Of a DNA stretch of 64,000 nucleotides, positions 32,355-40,609 are shown one piece after another (the stretch's first letter is position 1; each line of letters begins with the position of its first letter). This DNA comes from Pseudomonas solani (GTDB lineage Bacteria; Pseudomonadota; Gammaproteobacteria; Pseudomonadales; Pseudomonadaceae). The notes below the pieces were generated by a model. It ran no database searches. It was not told the origin of the DNA and saw only the letters and a program-made list of their open reading frames with translations. The stretch spans positions 2,564,501-2,628,500 of the forward strand of contig NZ_AP023081.1 of NCBI RefSeq assembly GCF_026072635.1, written 5' to 3'. A program made the position numbers and the translations under genes.

Positions 32355-33122
32355 ATGCGCCTGCTTCTTGCCGTCACCTTCCTGCTCATCGGTCTGCCGG
32401 CGCTGGCCGACGACCACGCCAGCCTGTACCAGGCGGCGGGCTGGCCGGAACAGCGGGCGCACTTCAACGATGCCCTGACGGCGGCCCAGCAGCGCTACCA
32501 GAAGACCCTGCCGCCGGCCGTGTACCAGGCCCTGGTGAACAACAGCAACCAGCGTTTCCAGGCCCAGGCCATCGACCAGCGCGCCCAGGCTGCCCTGCGT
32601 AACGCACTGAACGACCCGCGCCCGGCCCTGGGCTTCTTCCAGTCGCCGCTGGGGCGCAAGATCATCGCCGCCGAAGTGCTCGCTACCCGCCGCGACCAGC
32701 TGGCGAAGAACGCCAACGGCCTGCCGCGCATCGACGCCAGCGCCACCCGCCGCCTGCAGGTGCGCCACCTGGCCCAGGCGCTGCCGGCCAAGGAAGCCGG
32801 TGCCGAGGTCAGCCTGGCCCTGGCGGGCGTGGCAGCCGACAGCCTCAGCCAGATGCTCCCCGGCCTGCTCGGTGGCGGCCAGGCCCAGGGCCTGCTCGAC
32901 AGCCAGCGCCAGCGGGTGATGGAGCAGATCAGCAACGATCTCGACAACACCCTGCTGTATGTCTATCGCGACCTGTCCGATCCGGAATTGGAAGAGTTCG
33001 TCACCTTCGCCGAGTCCGGCGAGGGCAAGGCCTATTACCAGGCCGCCCTGGCCGCCGTGCGCGCCGGCCTGGCCGTGGGCCAGGATGCCGCCAACCTGGC
33101 ACCTGCGCAGCAGAGCTACTAG
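32355..33122 (+). CDS. DUF2059-type secreted helical protein
   Basis: The 255-residue product has a signal peptide ending ALA-D (about residue 18). The rest is almost entirely helical. The segment YVYRDLSDPELEEFVTFAESGEGKAYYQAALAAV near the C-terminus is the DUF2059 signature. Function is unknown; related proteins are periplasmic. CAGGAG six bases before the ATG supports the start. The 237-nt gap upstream holds an AT-rich stretch near 32160 that may be the promoter. Confidence 0.75.
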   Translation: MRLLLAVTFLLIGLPALADDHASLYQAAGWPEQRAHFNDALTAAQQRYQKTLPPAVYQALVNNSNQRFQAQAIDQRAQAALRNALNDPRPALGFFQSPLGRKIIAAEVLATRRDQLAKNANGLPRIDASATRRLQVRHLAQALPAKEAGAEVSLALAGVAADSLSQMLPGLLGGGQAQGLLDSQRQRVMEQISNDLDNTLLYVYRDLSDPELEEFVTFAESGEGKAYYQAALAAVRAGLAVGQDAANLAPAQQSY

Positions 33123-33142
33123 CTCGCCGCTGCGGGCCTGGC

Positions 33143-34087
33143 TCAGTACCCCAGGCGTTCCCGCAGGAAGGCGAAGTAACGCTCCCGATAGGCCGGCGCC
33201 TCGTTCACCAGGTGGTGCCCGGCCCCCTCCAGCATCAGCACTTCGGGTTGGGCGAACTTGTCGTCCAGCACCCTGAGGTTGTGCCGCCAGTCCACCGTCA
33301 TGTCGCCATCGCCCTGGATCACCAGCGGGCGCCGTGTTGAGCGTGGCGCGGCCTCGATATGCGGCACCCAGCGTGACAGCGCGCCAACCCAGGCGGTGGG
33401 CAGGTTCTGCGGCTGCAGCGGGTCGTGGTGGTGGACGAAGTCGATGAACTCGGCATCGCTGGAGTTGACGCTGAAGCGCCTGGGAATGCTTTCGACGAAG
33501 GGCTTGAGCATGCGGTAGCTGAATTTCGACCAGCCCCAGGCGCGCGGGCGTACCAGGGGGGCGAACAGCAGGGTCTCGCCGATGCAGGCCTCGGGGGCGC
33601 CGGTCAGCAGGTAGTCGAGGATGATCGCGCCACCGGTGCTCTGCCCGGCCAGGTGCCAGGGCTGTGGCAGGTCCAGCGTCCGCGCCTCGGCCAGCAGGCC
33701 GCGCAGGGTCGCCTGGTATTCTGCGAAGTCGAGGATGCTGGCGCGGGCGCCGCTGGACAGCCCGTGTCCCGGCAGGTCGCAGGCGATCACCGCCAGGCCC
33801 AACCCCAGCGCCCACTCGATCACGTGGCGGTACAGGCCCATGTGGTCGTAGTAGCCGTGCAGCAGCACCAGGGTCGCGCGCGGCTGCGCCGGCCACCAGG
33901 CCTGGGTGGCCAGGGTGTAGGACTCCACCTGCATCACCCCCAGGCGCGTCTGCACGCCGGGAATCCGCGCCGAGAAATCCAGCCCGTAGAAGGCCCGGTA
34001 GAGACCGGCCAACTGCAGGTCGGGTGCCGCTGCGGCCAAGGGTCGCAGGAGCGAGCGCAGTTGATCGGGCTGGAAGGCGTCTGGCAT
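33143..34087 (-). CDS. Alpha/beta hydrolase, monoacylglycerol lipase/lysophospholipase-like
   Basis: The 314-residue hydrolase has the oxyanion-hole motif LLHGYYDHMGLY (about 74-85), the nucleophile elbow GQSTGG (about 148-153), an acid in QGDGDMTVDW and the final His in GAGHHLVNE. This arrangement resembles hydrolase_4 (monoacylglycerol lipase/lysophospholipase) proteins. It would cleave a small ester or lipid in the cytoplasm. There is no signal peptide. The gene starts 121 nt from the divergent DUF6436-type gene. Confidence 0.85.
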   Translation of the reverse strand: MPDAFQPDQLRSLLRPLAAAAPDLQLAGLYRAFYGLDFSARIPGVQTRLGVMQVESYTLATQAWWPAQPRATLVLLHGYYDHMGLYRHVIEWALGLGLAVIACDLPGHGLSSGARASILDFAEYQATLRGLLAEARTLDLPQPWHLAGQSTGGAIILDYLLTGAPEACIGETLLFAPLVRPRAWGWSKFSYRMLKPFVESIPRRFSVNSSDAEFIDFVHHHDPLQPQNLPTAWVGALSRWVPHIEAAPRSTRRPLVIQGDGDMTVDWRHNLRVLDDKFAQPEVLMLEGAGHHLVNEAPAYRERYFAFLRERLGY

Positions 34088-34208
34088 CGGGGGTATCCAT
34101 TCGAACGGGGCAGTGGCCGGGGGCAGGGCGGCCGGCGATAAAGGTTGCCGATATTCAGCTGCGGGGCGCGTCGTGGCAAGCTACGCGTCCTGCAAAAGGT
34201 CTCTCCCC

Positions 34209-34784
34209 ATGCGCTCGCCTTCCCGTAGAACCCTGTTCGCCAGCCTGCTCGTCATCGCCTGGATCATCGCCATGGTCGCCGCCTACCGCTGGTACGACGC
34301 GCGCTTCGTCCGCCCGTTCAGCGAGCGCACCACGCTGTTCTCCGGCGATGGCCTGCAATTGCCCGCCGAACTGGCCGGGCCGGGGCCGATCCGCCTGGTG
34401 CATTTCTTCGACCCCGCCTGCCCCTGCAACGTCGGCAACCAGCAGCACCTGGGCGAGCTGATCGAGCGCTTCGCCGACCGGGGCGTGGCCTTCTATGCCG
34501 TGCAGAAACCGGGGAGCAAGGGCCAGCTGCCGCAGAACCTGCAACGCATGACCCTGCTCGCCGAGCTGCCCGGTGCCGCGGCCATCCCAGCCACCCCCGC
34601 CGTCGGCATCTGGGACCGCGAAGGCCGCCTGGCCTACTTCGGCCCCTACAGCGAAGGGGCGGTGTGCAACTCGGCCAACAGCTTTATCGAACCCATCCTC
34701 GAGGCGCTGCAGGATGGCCGCTCGGTGGACGCCACCCACACCCTGGCGGTGGGTTGCTACTGCGACTGGGCGCCGGCGGGCTGA
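34209..34784 (+). CDS. Membrane-anchored thioredoxin-like protein with CPC motif (DUF6436-like)
   Basis: The 191-residue product has an uncleaved N-terminal anchor (FASLLVIAWIIAMVAAY, about 9-25) and a periplasmic thioredoxin-like domain: RLVHFFDPACPCNVGNQQHL (about 61-80) places a CPC in the CxxC region, and AIPATPAVGIWDREGRLAYFGPYS holds the cis-Pro TP. The one-residue-spaced CPC cannot form the usual CxxC disulfide. Further cysteines occur in VCNSANS and GCYCDW. Function unknown; a periplasmic redox or metal-handling role is inferred. The frameshifted gene on the other strand overlaps its last 28 nt. Confidence 0.75.
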   Translation: MRSPSRRTLFASLLVIAWIIAMVAAYRWYDARFVRPFSERTTLFSGDGLQLPAELAGPGPIRLVHFFDPACPCNVGNQQHLGELIERFADRGVAFYAVQKPGSKGQLPQNLQRMTLLAELPGAAAIPATPAVGIWDREGRLAYFGPYSEGAVCNSANSFIEPILEALQDGRSVDATHTLAVGCYCDWAPAG

Positions 34785-35565
34785 GCGCTTAGCGCGGACG
34801 GTTGGAAGCGGCGGAAGATGGCCTCGGCCTCGCCGCTGTCACGCAGGGTCTGCAACTCCCGGTCGAGCGCCTGGCTCAACGACGCCCCCGTGGCGAACCC
34901 TTGCTCACCAGCAGGTAGAAGGCCTTGCTCGCCGGCAGCTCGAGATGGCGCAGCGTTTCGTCGCCCTGGTAGGCCCCCAGGGACAGCCCGCCGTAGAGCG
35001 GTTCGATCTCGCTGGGGAAGAAGTCGCAGCGTTGCAGCTGCAGCAACCCCAGGTTCTGTTGCACGCTTTTCACCCGCAGGACGTCCTGGGTGATGCCGTA
35101 GGGCGCGTAGTTGTAGCCGATGACCCCGCACACCCGGTAGTTGGCCAGGCTGGTGGCGTCGGTGACCGCCGGTGCCTCGGCGAAGCGCCGGGTGGAATAG
35201 AACAGGCCCAGGCGCGTGCGGTAGAGCGGCTCGCTGTAGTGGGCGAAGGTTGCGCGCTCCTCGGTGTAGCTGGCGTCCCAGGTCACCTCGCAGTGACCGG
35301 AGCGGGCGAAGTCGGCCAGCTCCTGCTGCACCCGCGCCCAGGGCAGGTAGTGCAGCTCATAGGGAAGGTCGAGGCGTTGCAGCGCCGTCAGCACCAGGGT
35401 GGTCGCCGAGCCGCTGAGGCGGGTGTGGTCGATTTTGCCGTCATGGCGCTCCCAGTAGGTATAGGGCGGCCACTCGTTGCCATCGCCGAGACAGATCTTC
35501 ACGGGCTCCGCCGCTTCCACCCCGCAGCATCCTGCCAGCAGGCACCCCGCAATGATTCTGTTCAT
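34757..35565 (-). pseudogene. Transporter-like substrate-binding protein gene with a one-base frameshift
   Basis: From ATG 35565 the protein has a signal peptide (cleavage near VEA-A) and an SBP_bac_3-type domain: VKICLGDGNEWPPYTYWER, CEVTWDASYTEERATFAHYSEPLY and ALQRLDLPYELHYLPWARVQQEL, as in small binding proteins fused to no kinase. After LLVSKGSP the frame ends quickly, while the next frame continues TGASLSQALDRELQTLRDSGEAEAIFRRFQP, the expected C-terminal helices. One missing base near 34892-34895 explains it. The restored protein would have about 269 residues. It may be a true mutation or a sequencing error. Confidence 0.75.
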
Positions 35566-35594
35566 CGCACCTCCAGGCCCTCCCCAAGGCTAGA

Positions 35595-36668
35595 TCAGCC
35601 GTGGCGAATCGCACGGGTTCCGGTGCCGGTCGTGCCCTGTAGCCGCTGCCGATAGGCTTCCGGCGTCATCTCGTGCCAGCGGCGGAAGGCCCGGTAGAAG
35701 GGCGACAGCTCGGCGAAGCCGCAGGCCCGTGCCACCTCGCGGATCGGCATGCCCCCGGCCAGGAGTTCCAGCGAGCGGGACTGGCGCACCGCATCGCGCG
35801 CCTTGCGCAGGCTGCTGCCCTGTTCGGCCAGGGCCCGCTGCAGGGCGCCGGGGGCCAGCCCCAGCTCCGCCGCGCAGGCGGCCAGGGAGCAGTCCGCCTG
35901 GCCCAGGCGCACGCCCAGCAGGTAGTGCAGGCGGTTGAGCAGCTGGTTTTCCGCCAGCTCGCCCAGCTGGGCCTCGGCGTGCTGCCAGAGCAGCGCATGC
36001 ATCTGCGGGTTGGCGGTGCGCGAGGGGCGTCGCAACAGGCTGCTGGGGAACAGCAGCGCATCGTGCGGGCAGCCGAAGGTGGGTTGCAGCCCGAACAGGC
36101 GGCGGTGTTCCACCAGCCGGCGTGGCTGGGCATGGCGGAACTCCAGGGCGTCGACCTTGAACTCGTCGTCGGTGATCGACTTCATCAGCTTGATGAACAG
36201 CAGCGCCAGGCACTCCATCTGCTGGCGCAGCGGCGCGACGCCGGTGTAGTTGAGGTCGATCACCAGGCGCGCCTGCTCGCCCCGCACGTCCAGCTGGGCG
36301 ACGAAACCGCCGGAGAGGATGTGCTGGAAGCGCACGAAGCTGTCCAGTGCCTCGCGCAGGTCGCGGCTGGCCAGCAGCAGGTAGCCGACCACGTCGAGCA
36401 TGCGTGGTTTCATCTGCTCGCCCAGGTGCAGGCCGATGTCGCGGTCGCCGGTAATCACTTCGGCGGCCTCCCAGAACAGCGGTGCATCGTCGTGCTTGAG
36501 GCGCCCGTCGGCAGGCATGAACAGGTGCCGGCGGTGCTGGAATACGCGGCGGTAGATATCGGCGGGGTCCAGCCCGAGATCGCCCAGCGCCTCGTAGAGC
36601 AGGCGGCGCAGGGTGGGGGAGTGGGTCAGGGGCAGCGCGGTGGCGGAGTCGGCGTCGGGCGTGGGCAT
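35595..36668 (-). CDS. AraC-family regulator (Arabinose_bd + C-terminal HTH)
   Basis: The 357-residue product has the AraC-type ligand-binding N-terminal domain of the OruR/ArgR-like group (SPTLRRLLYEALGDLGLDPADIYRRVF; GLHLGEQMKPRMLDVVGYLLLAS) and the C-terminal double helix-turn-helix from about 255 (SLAACAAELGLAPGALQRALAEQG; REVARACGFAELSPFYRAFRRWHEMTPEAYRQ). It is divergent from hacB with 111 nt between them, so it may control the acylase gene. The inducer is unknown. Confidence 0.87.
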   Translation of the reverse strand: MPTPDADSATALPLTHSPTLRRLLYEALGDLGLDPADIYRRVFQHRRHLFMPADGRLKHDDAPLFWEAAEVITGDRDIGLHLGEQMKPRMLDVVGYLLLASRDLREALDSFVRFQHILSGGFVAQLDVRGEQARLVIDLNYTGVAPLRQQMECLALLFIKLMKSITDDEFKVDALEFRHAQPRRLVEHRRLFGLQPTFGCPHDALLFPSSLLRRPSRTANPQMHALLWQHAEAQLGELAENQLLNRLHYLLGVRLGQADCSLAACAAELGLAPGALQRALAEQGSSLRKARDAVRQSRSLELLAGGMPIREVARACGFAELSPFYRAFRRWHEMTPEAYRQRLQGTTGTGTRAIRHG

Positions 36669-36683
36669 CGGGAGTTTCTCTGA

Positions 36684-36722
36684 ATTGACCGAAGACTTTC
36701 AGCTCTGCGGTATTTGGTCAAT
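36684..36722. promoter_or_regulatory. Inverted repeat ATTGACC-N25-GGTCAAT between AraC gene and hacB
   Basis: Perfect 7-bp arms at 36684-36690 and 36716-36722, centred about 77 nt before hacB and 34 nt before the AraC start. The arm spacing (about three helical turns) fits cooperative binding of a dimer. A candidate operator of the divergent AraC protein. Confidence 0.4.
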
Positions 36723-36779
36723 GCCGAGCTCCATGGCGCTGAGGAAAATGCCAGGCACTAGAACAAGGAGAATCCCTTC

Positions 36780-39161
36780 ATGAAACGCACCCTGACTGTC
36801 CTTGCCGTGGTGGTTGCCGCCGTGGCCGCCGGTGGCGCCTGGTACGCCCAGAGCAAGAAACCCCTGCGCGACGGCGAATTGGCCATCGCCCACCTGCAGG
36901 CCCCGGTCAGCGTCCGCTACGACGAGCGTGGCGTGCCCCACATCCAGGCCGCCAACGAGGCCGACATGTACCGCGCCCTGGGTTTCGTGCATGCCCAGGA
37001 CCGCCTGTTCCAGATGGAAATGCTGCGCCGCCTGGCCCGTGGCGAGCTGGCCGAGGTGCTGGGTGCCCGCCTGGTGGACACCGACCGCATGTTCCGCACC
37101 CTGGAGCTGCGCCAGCACGCCGCCGTCTACGCGAAGAAGATGGACATGGACAGCCCCTCCGCCCAGGCGCTGGCCGCCTACCTGGATGGCATCAACCAGT
37201 ACCAGGACAGCCGCCCGGCGCCGGTGGAGTTCGACCTGCTGGGCATCCCCAAGCGCCCCTTCACGGTGGAAGACACCCTCTCGGTCGCCGGCTACATGGC
37301 CTACAGCTTCGCCGCTGCCTTCCGCACCGAGCCGGTGCTGACCTATGTGCGCGACGAACTGGGCGCCGATTACCTCAAGGTCTTCGACCTCGACTGGCAC
37401 CCCGAGGGCGTGGTCGGGCAGAAGCTCGCCGCCAGCGACTGGCAGGCCCTCAACGGCCTCGCCCGCCTCAGCCACCAGGCGCTGGTGGAAGCCGGCCTGC
37501 CGCAGTTCGAGGGCAGCAACGCCTGGGCCGTGTCCGGCAGCCGCACCGCCAGCGGCAAGCCCCTGCTGGCCGGCGACCCGCACATCCGCTTCGCCGTGCC
37601 GGCGGTGTGGTACGAGGCCCAGGCCTCCTACCCCGGCTTCGAGCTCTACGGCCACTACCAGGCGCTCAACCCCACCGCGTCCCTGGGGCACAACGGGCAG
37701 TTCGCCTGGAGCCTGACCATGTTCCAGAACGACGACCTCGACCTGGTCGCCGAGAAGGTCAACCCGGACAACCCCAACCAGGTCTGGTACCAGGGCCAGT
37801 GGGTGGACATGCAGAGCCGCGAGGAGACCATCCAGGTCAAGGACGCCGAGCCGGTGAAGCTGACCCTGCGCCGTTCGCCCCATGGCCCCATCGTCAACGA
37901 CGCCCTCGGTGCCACCCCCGGCAAGACGCCCATCGCCATGTGGTGGGCCTTCCTCGAAACCGAGAACCCCATCCTCGACGCCTTCTACCAGCTGAACCGC
38001 GCCGACACCCTGGACAAGGCCCGCAGCGCTGCCGAGAAGATCCACGCCCCCGGCCTCAACGTGGTCTGGGCCAACGCCGCCGGCGACATCGGCTGGTGGG
38101 CCTCGGCCAAGCTGCCGCAGCGCCCGGACGGGGTTAACCCCGCCTTCATCCTCGACGGCAGCAGTGCCGAGGCGGACAAGCCCGGCTACCTGCCCTTCAG
38201 CGCCAACCCCCAGGAGGAGAACCCCGAGCGCGGCTACATCGTCTCGGCCAACTTCCAGCCGCTGTCGCCCACCGGTGTCGCCATCCCCGGCTACTACAAC
38301 CTGCCGGACCGCGGCCAGCGCCTGGACCAGTTGCTGGCGCAGAAGGACGTGAAGTGGGACCAGGACAACAGCCGTGCGCTGCAACTGGAAACCGCCACCG
38401 GCTATGGCCCACGCCTGCTCGCGCCGTTGCTGGGCGACCTACGGGCCGCCGCGGCCGACGACGCCGAGCGTGCCCTGGTGGAGAAGCTCGCCGCCTGGCA
38501 GGGCGACCACCCGCTGGACTCCACCGTCGCCACTGTCGCCGAACAACTGGTCTACGAACTGGCCCGTGGCGCCTTCCATGACGAGCTGGGCGATGCCTTC
38601 TTCGACAGCCTGCTGTCCACCCGCGTGCTCGACGTGGCCCTGCCGCGCCTGGCCGCCGACGCCGACTCGCCCTGGTGGGACGACCGCAGCACCGATGCCC
38701 GCGAAACCCGCGCCGACACCGTCAAGGCTGCCTGGCAGGCGAGCCTCGCCCACCTGAAGAAGACCCTCGGCGACGACAGCGCCAAATGGGCCTGGGGCCG
38801 CGCCCACACGCTCACCCACGGGCACCCGCTGGGCATGCAGAAGCCCCTGGACAAGCTGTTCAACGTCGGCCCCTTCGCCGCCCCCGGTGGCCACGAGGTG
38901 CCCAACAACCTGTCCAACCGCGTCGGCCCGGCACCCTGGGAAGTGGCCTATGGCCCCTCCACCCGTCGCCTGATCGACATGGCCGACCCGGCCCACGGCA
39001 TCGGCATCAACCCGGTGGGGCAGAGCGGTGTGGTCTTCGACCGCCACTACGACGACCAGGCCAAGCGCTACGTCGAGGGCGAGTACGTGCCCATGCACAT
39101 GAGCGAAGAGGATGTGAAAGCCAACACCCAGGGCACGCTGAAGCTGGTGCCCAGGCCCTGA
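36780..39161 (+). CDS. hacB: Penicillin-acylase family AHL acylase
   Basis: The 793-residue Ntn-hydrolase precursor has an N-terminal hydrophobic export segment (about 5-20), an alpha-chain region (QAPVSVRYDERGVPHIQA; AQDRLFQMEMLRRLARGELAE), and the autocleavage site Gly245-Ser246 in FEGSNAWAVSGSRTASGKPLLAGDPH, Ser being the nucleophile. Length and context match PAO1 PA0305 (HacB), which hydrolyses the amide bond of long-chain acyl-homoserine lactones in the periplasm; QuiP (PA1032) is a paralogue of similar length, so the symbol rests partly on gene order. AAGGAG lies nine bases before the ATG. Confidence 0.85.
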   Translation: MKRTLTVLAVVVAAVAAGGAWYAQSKKPLRDGELAIAHLQAPVSVRYDERGVPHIQAANEADMYRALGFVHAQDRLFQMEMLRRLARGELAEVLGARLVDTDRMFRTLELRQHAAVYAKKMDMDSPSAQALAAYLDGINQYQDSRPAPVEFDLLGIPKRPFTVEDTLSVAGYMAYSFAAAFRTEPVLTYVRDELGADYLKVFDLDWHPEGVVGQKLAASDWQALNGLARLSHQALVEAGLPQFEGSNAWAVSGSRTASGKPLLAGDPHIRFAVPAVWYEAQASYPGFELYGHYQALNPTASLGHNGQFAWSLTMFQNDDLDLVAEKVNPDNPNQVWYQGQWVDMQSREETIQVKDAEPVKLTLRRSPHGPIVNDALGATPGKTPIAMWWAFLETENPILDAFYQLNRADTLDKARSAAEKIHAPGLNVVWANAAGDIGWWASAKLPQRPDGVNPAFILDGSSAEADKPGYLPFSANPQEENPERGYIVSANFQPLSPTGVAIPGYYNLPDRGQRLDQLLAQKDVKWDQDNSRALQLETATGYGPRLLAPLLGDLRAAAADDAERALVEKLAAWQGDHPLDSTVATVAEQLVYELARGAFHDELGDAFFDSLLSTRVLDVALPRLAADADSPWWDDRSTDARETRADTVKAAWQASLAHLKKTLGDDSAKWAWGRAHTLTHGHPLGMQKPLDKLFNVGPFAAPGGHEVPNNLSNRVGPAPWEVAYGPSTRRLIDMADPAHGIGINPVGQSGVVFDRHYDDQAKRYVEGEYVPMHMSEEDVKANTQGTLKLVPRP

Positions 39162-39166
39162 TGCAA

Positions 39167-39194
39167 ACCGTGCCGGCCCCCGGGCCGGCACGGT
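39167..39194 (+). terminator. Very stable stem-loop after hacB
   Basis: 13-bp perfect stem ACCGTGCCGGCCC paired across a 2-nt loop, 5 nt after the hacB stop and 29 nt before the next gene. No T-run follows, so it may only reduce read-through into the oxidoreductase gene. Confidence 0.55.
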
Positions 39195-39222
39195 GCAACC
39201 GAACCACGGAGAAGGATTTCCC

Positions 39223-40599
39223 ATGTACAGACTGTTGCTGCTCCTGTTGCTGGCGGCGGGGCCCGCCCTGGCCGGCGAAACCGTCAACGACGTCACCGGC
39301 CTCAACCCCATCGAGGTGGAGCGGGTGCTGGCGCCCACCACCCTGGACGAGATCAGCCGCGCCGTGCGTGAGCACGATGGCCCCATCGCCATTGGCGGTG
39401 GGCGCTTCAGCATGGGCGGGCAGACCGCCACCGAACGCGCGCTGCAGCTGGACATGCGCAGCTTCAACCGGGTGCTCGCCTTCGATCCCCAGCAGAAGAC
39501 CCTTCGTGTGCAGGCGGGCATCACCTGGCGGCAGGTGCTCGAGTACATCGACCCCCACGGCCTGTCGCCCCAGATCATGCAGTCCTACGCCAACTTCACC
39601 GTGGGCGGCTCCCTGAGCGTGAATGCCCATGGCCGCTATGTCGGCCAGGGGCCGCTGGTGCTGGCGGTGAAGTCCATCCTGCTGGTGCTGGCCGACGGCA
39701 GCATGGTGGAGGCCAACCCCACGCAGAACAGCGAGCTTTTCTATGGCGCCATCGGTGGCTATGGCGGTATCGGCGTGATCGCCGAAGCGACCCTGGCGCT
39801 GACCGAGAACACCCGCCTGGCGCGCAAGACCGAGGTGATGCCGGTGGAGCAGTACCGAGGTTTCTTCGCCGAGCAGGTGCGGGGCAACCCGGACATGGTC
39901 ATGCACAACGGCATCCTTTACACCGACGACTACAGGACGGTGCGCGCCGTTTCCTACCTGCGCACCGATGCGCCGCTCACGGTGGAAGAACGGCTGGTGG
40001 ATGCCGGGCGCAACTACAAGGTCATGCGCGCCGCGCTCGGTGCGGCCTCCAGCAAGAGCGGCGCCGCCTTGCGCGAGGCGGTGCTCGACCCGCTGAACTT
40101 CCGGGGCGAGCAGGTGCAGTGGCGCAACCACGAGGCCAGCCTCGATGTGCGCGAGCTGCAACCCATCTCCGGGGCCGACTACAGCTACGTGCTGCAGGAA
40201 TACTTCGTGCCCGAGGCGCAGCTGGAGGTGTTCATCGCCCGGATGCGCGACGTGCTGCAGAAGCACGGGGTGAAGGTGGCGAACATCTCCATCCGCCACG
40301 CCAAGGCGGACCCGGGCACGCTGCTGGCCTGGTCCCGAGGGGACACCTTTGCCCTGGTGCTCTATTACCGCCAGGGCACCTCGGAGGAGGCGCGCGCGGC
40401 GGTGGGCACCTGGACGCGGGAGCTGATCGACGCGGCCCTGGCCAGCGACGGCACCTACTACCTGCCGTACCAGATCCACGCCACCCGCGAGCAGTTCCTC
40501 GCCGCCTACCCGCGGGCGCCGGAGTATTTCGCCCTCAAGCAGCGGGTGGACCCGAGCGGCAAGTTCCGCAACAAGCTGTGGGACGCCTACTACCGCTGA
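39223..40599 (+). CDS. Secreted FAD-binding oxidoreductase (VAO family)
   Basis: The 458-residue product has a signal peptide ending ALA-G (about 16). The FAD-binding PCMH domain follows: LAPTTLDEISRAVREHDGPIAIGGGRFSMGG and SYANFTVGGSLSVNAHGRYVGQGPLVLAVKSI. The C-terminus ends with RFxxKxDPxGKF-like LKQRVDPSGKFRNKLWDAYY, as in cholesterol oxidase/ALO-type enzymes. A periplasmic location for an FAD enzyme suggests Tat-independent or lipoprotein-like export; no twin arginine is visible. Substrate unknown. AAGGA lies seven to eleven bases before ATG 39223. Probably co-transcribed with hacB. Confidence 0.82.
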   Translation: MYRLLLLLLLAAGPALAGETVNDVTGLNPIEVERVLAPTTLDEISRAVREHDGPIAIGGGRFSMGGQTATERALQLDMRSFNRVLAFDPQQKTLRVQAGITWRQVLEYIDPHGLSPQIMQSYANFTVGGSLSVNAHGRYVGQGPLVLAVKSILLVLADGSMVEANPTQNSELFYGAIGGYGGIGVIAEATLALTENTRLARKTEVMPVEQYRGFFAEQVRGNPDMVMHNGILYTDDYRTVRAVSYLRTDAPLTVEERLVDAGRNYKVMRAALGAASSKSGAALREAVLDPLNFRGEQVQWRNHEASLDVRELQPISGADYSYVLQEYFVPEAQLEVFIARMRDVLQKHGVKVANISIRHAKADPGTLLAWSRGDTFALVLYYRQGTSEEARAAVGTWTRELIDAALASDGTYYLPYQIHATREQFLAAYPRAPEYFALKQRVDPSGKFRNKLWDAYYR

Positions 40600-40609
40600 G
40601 GCGCTCGGT

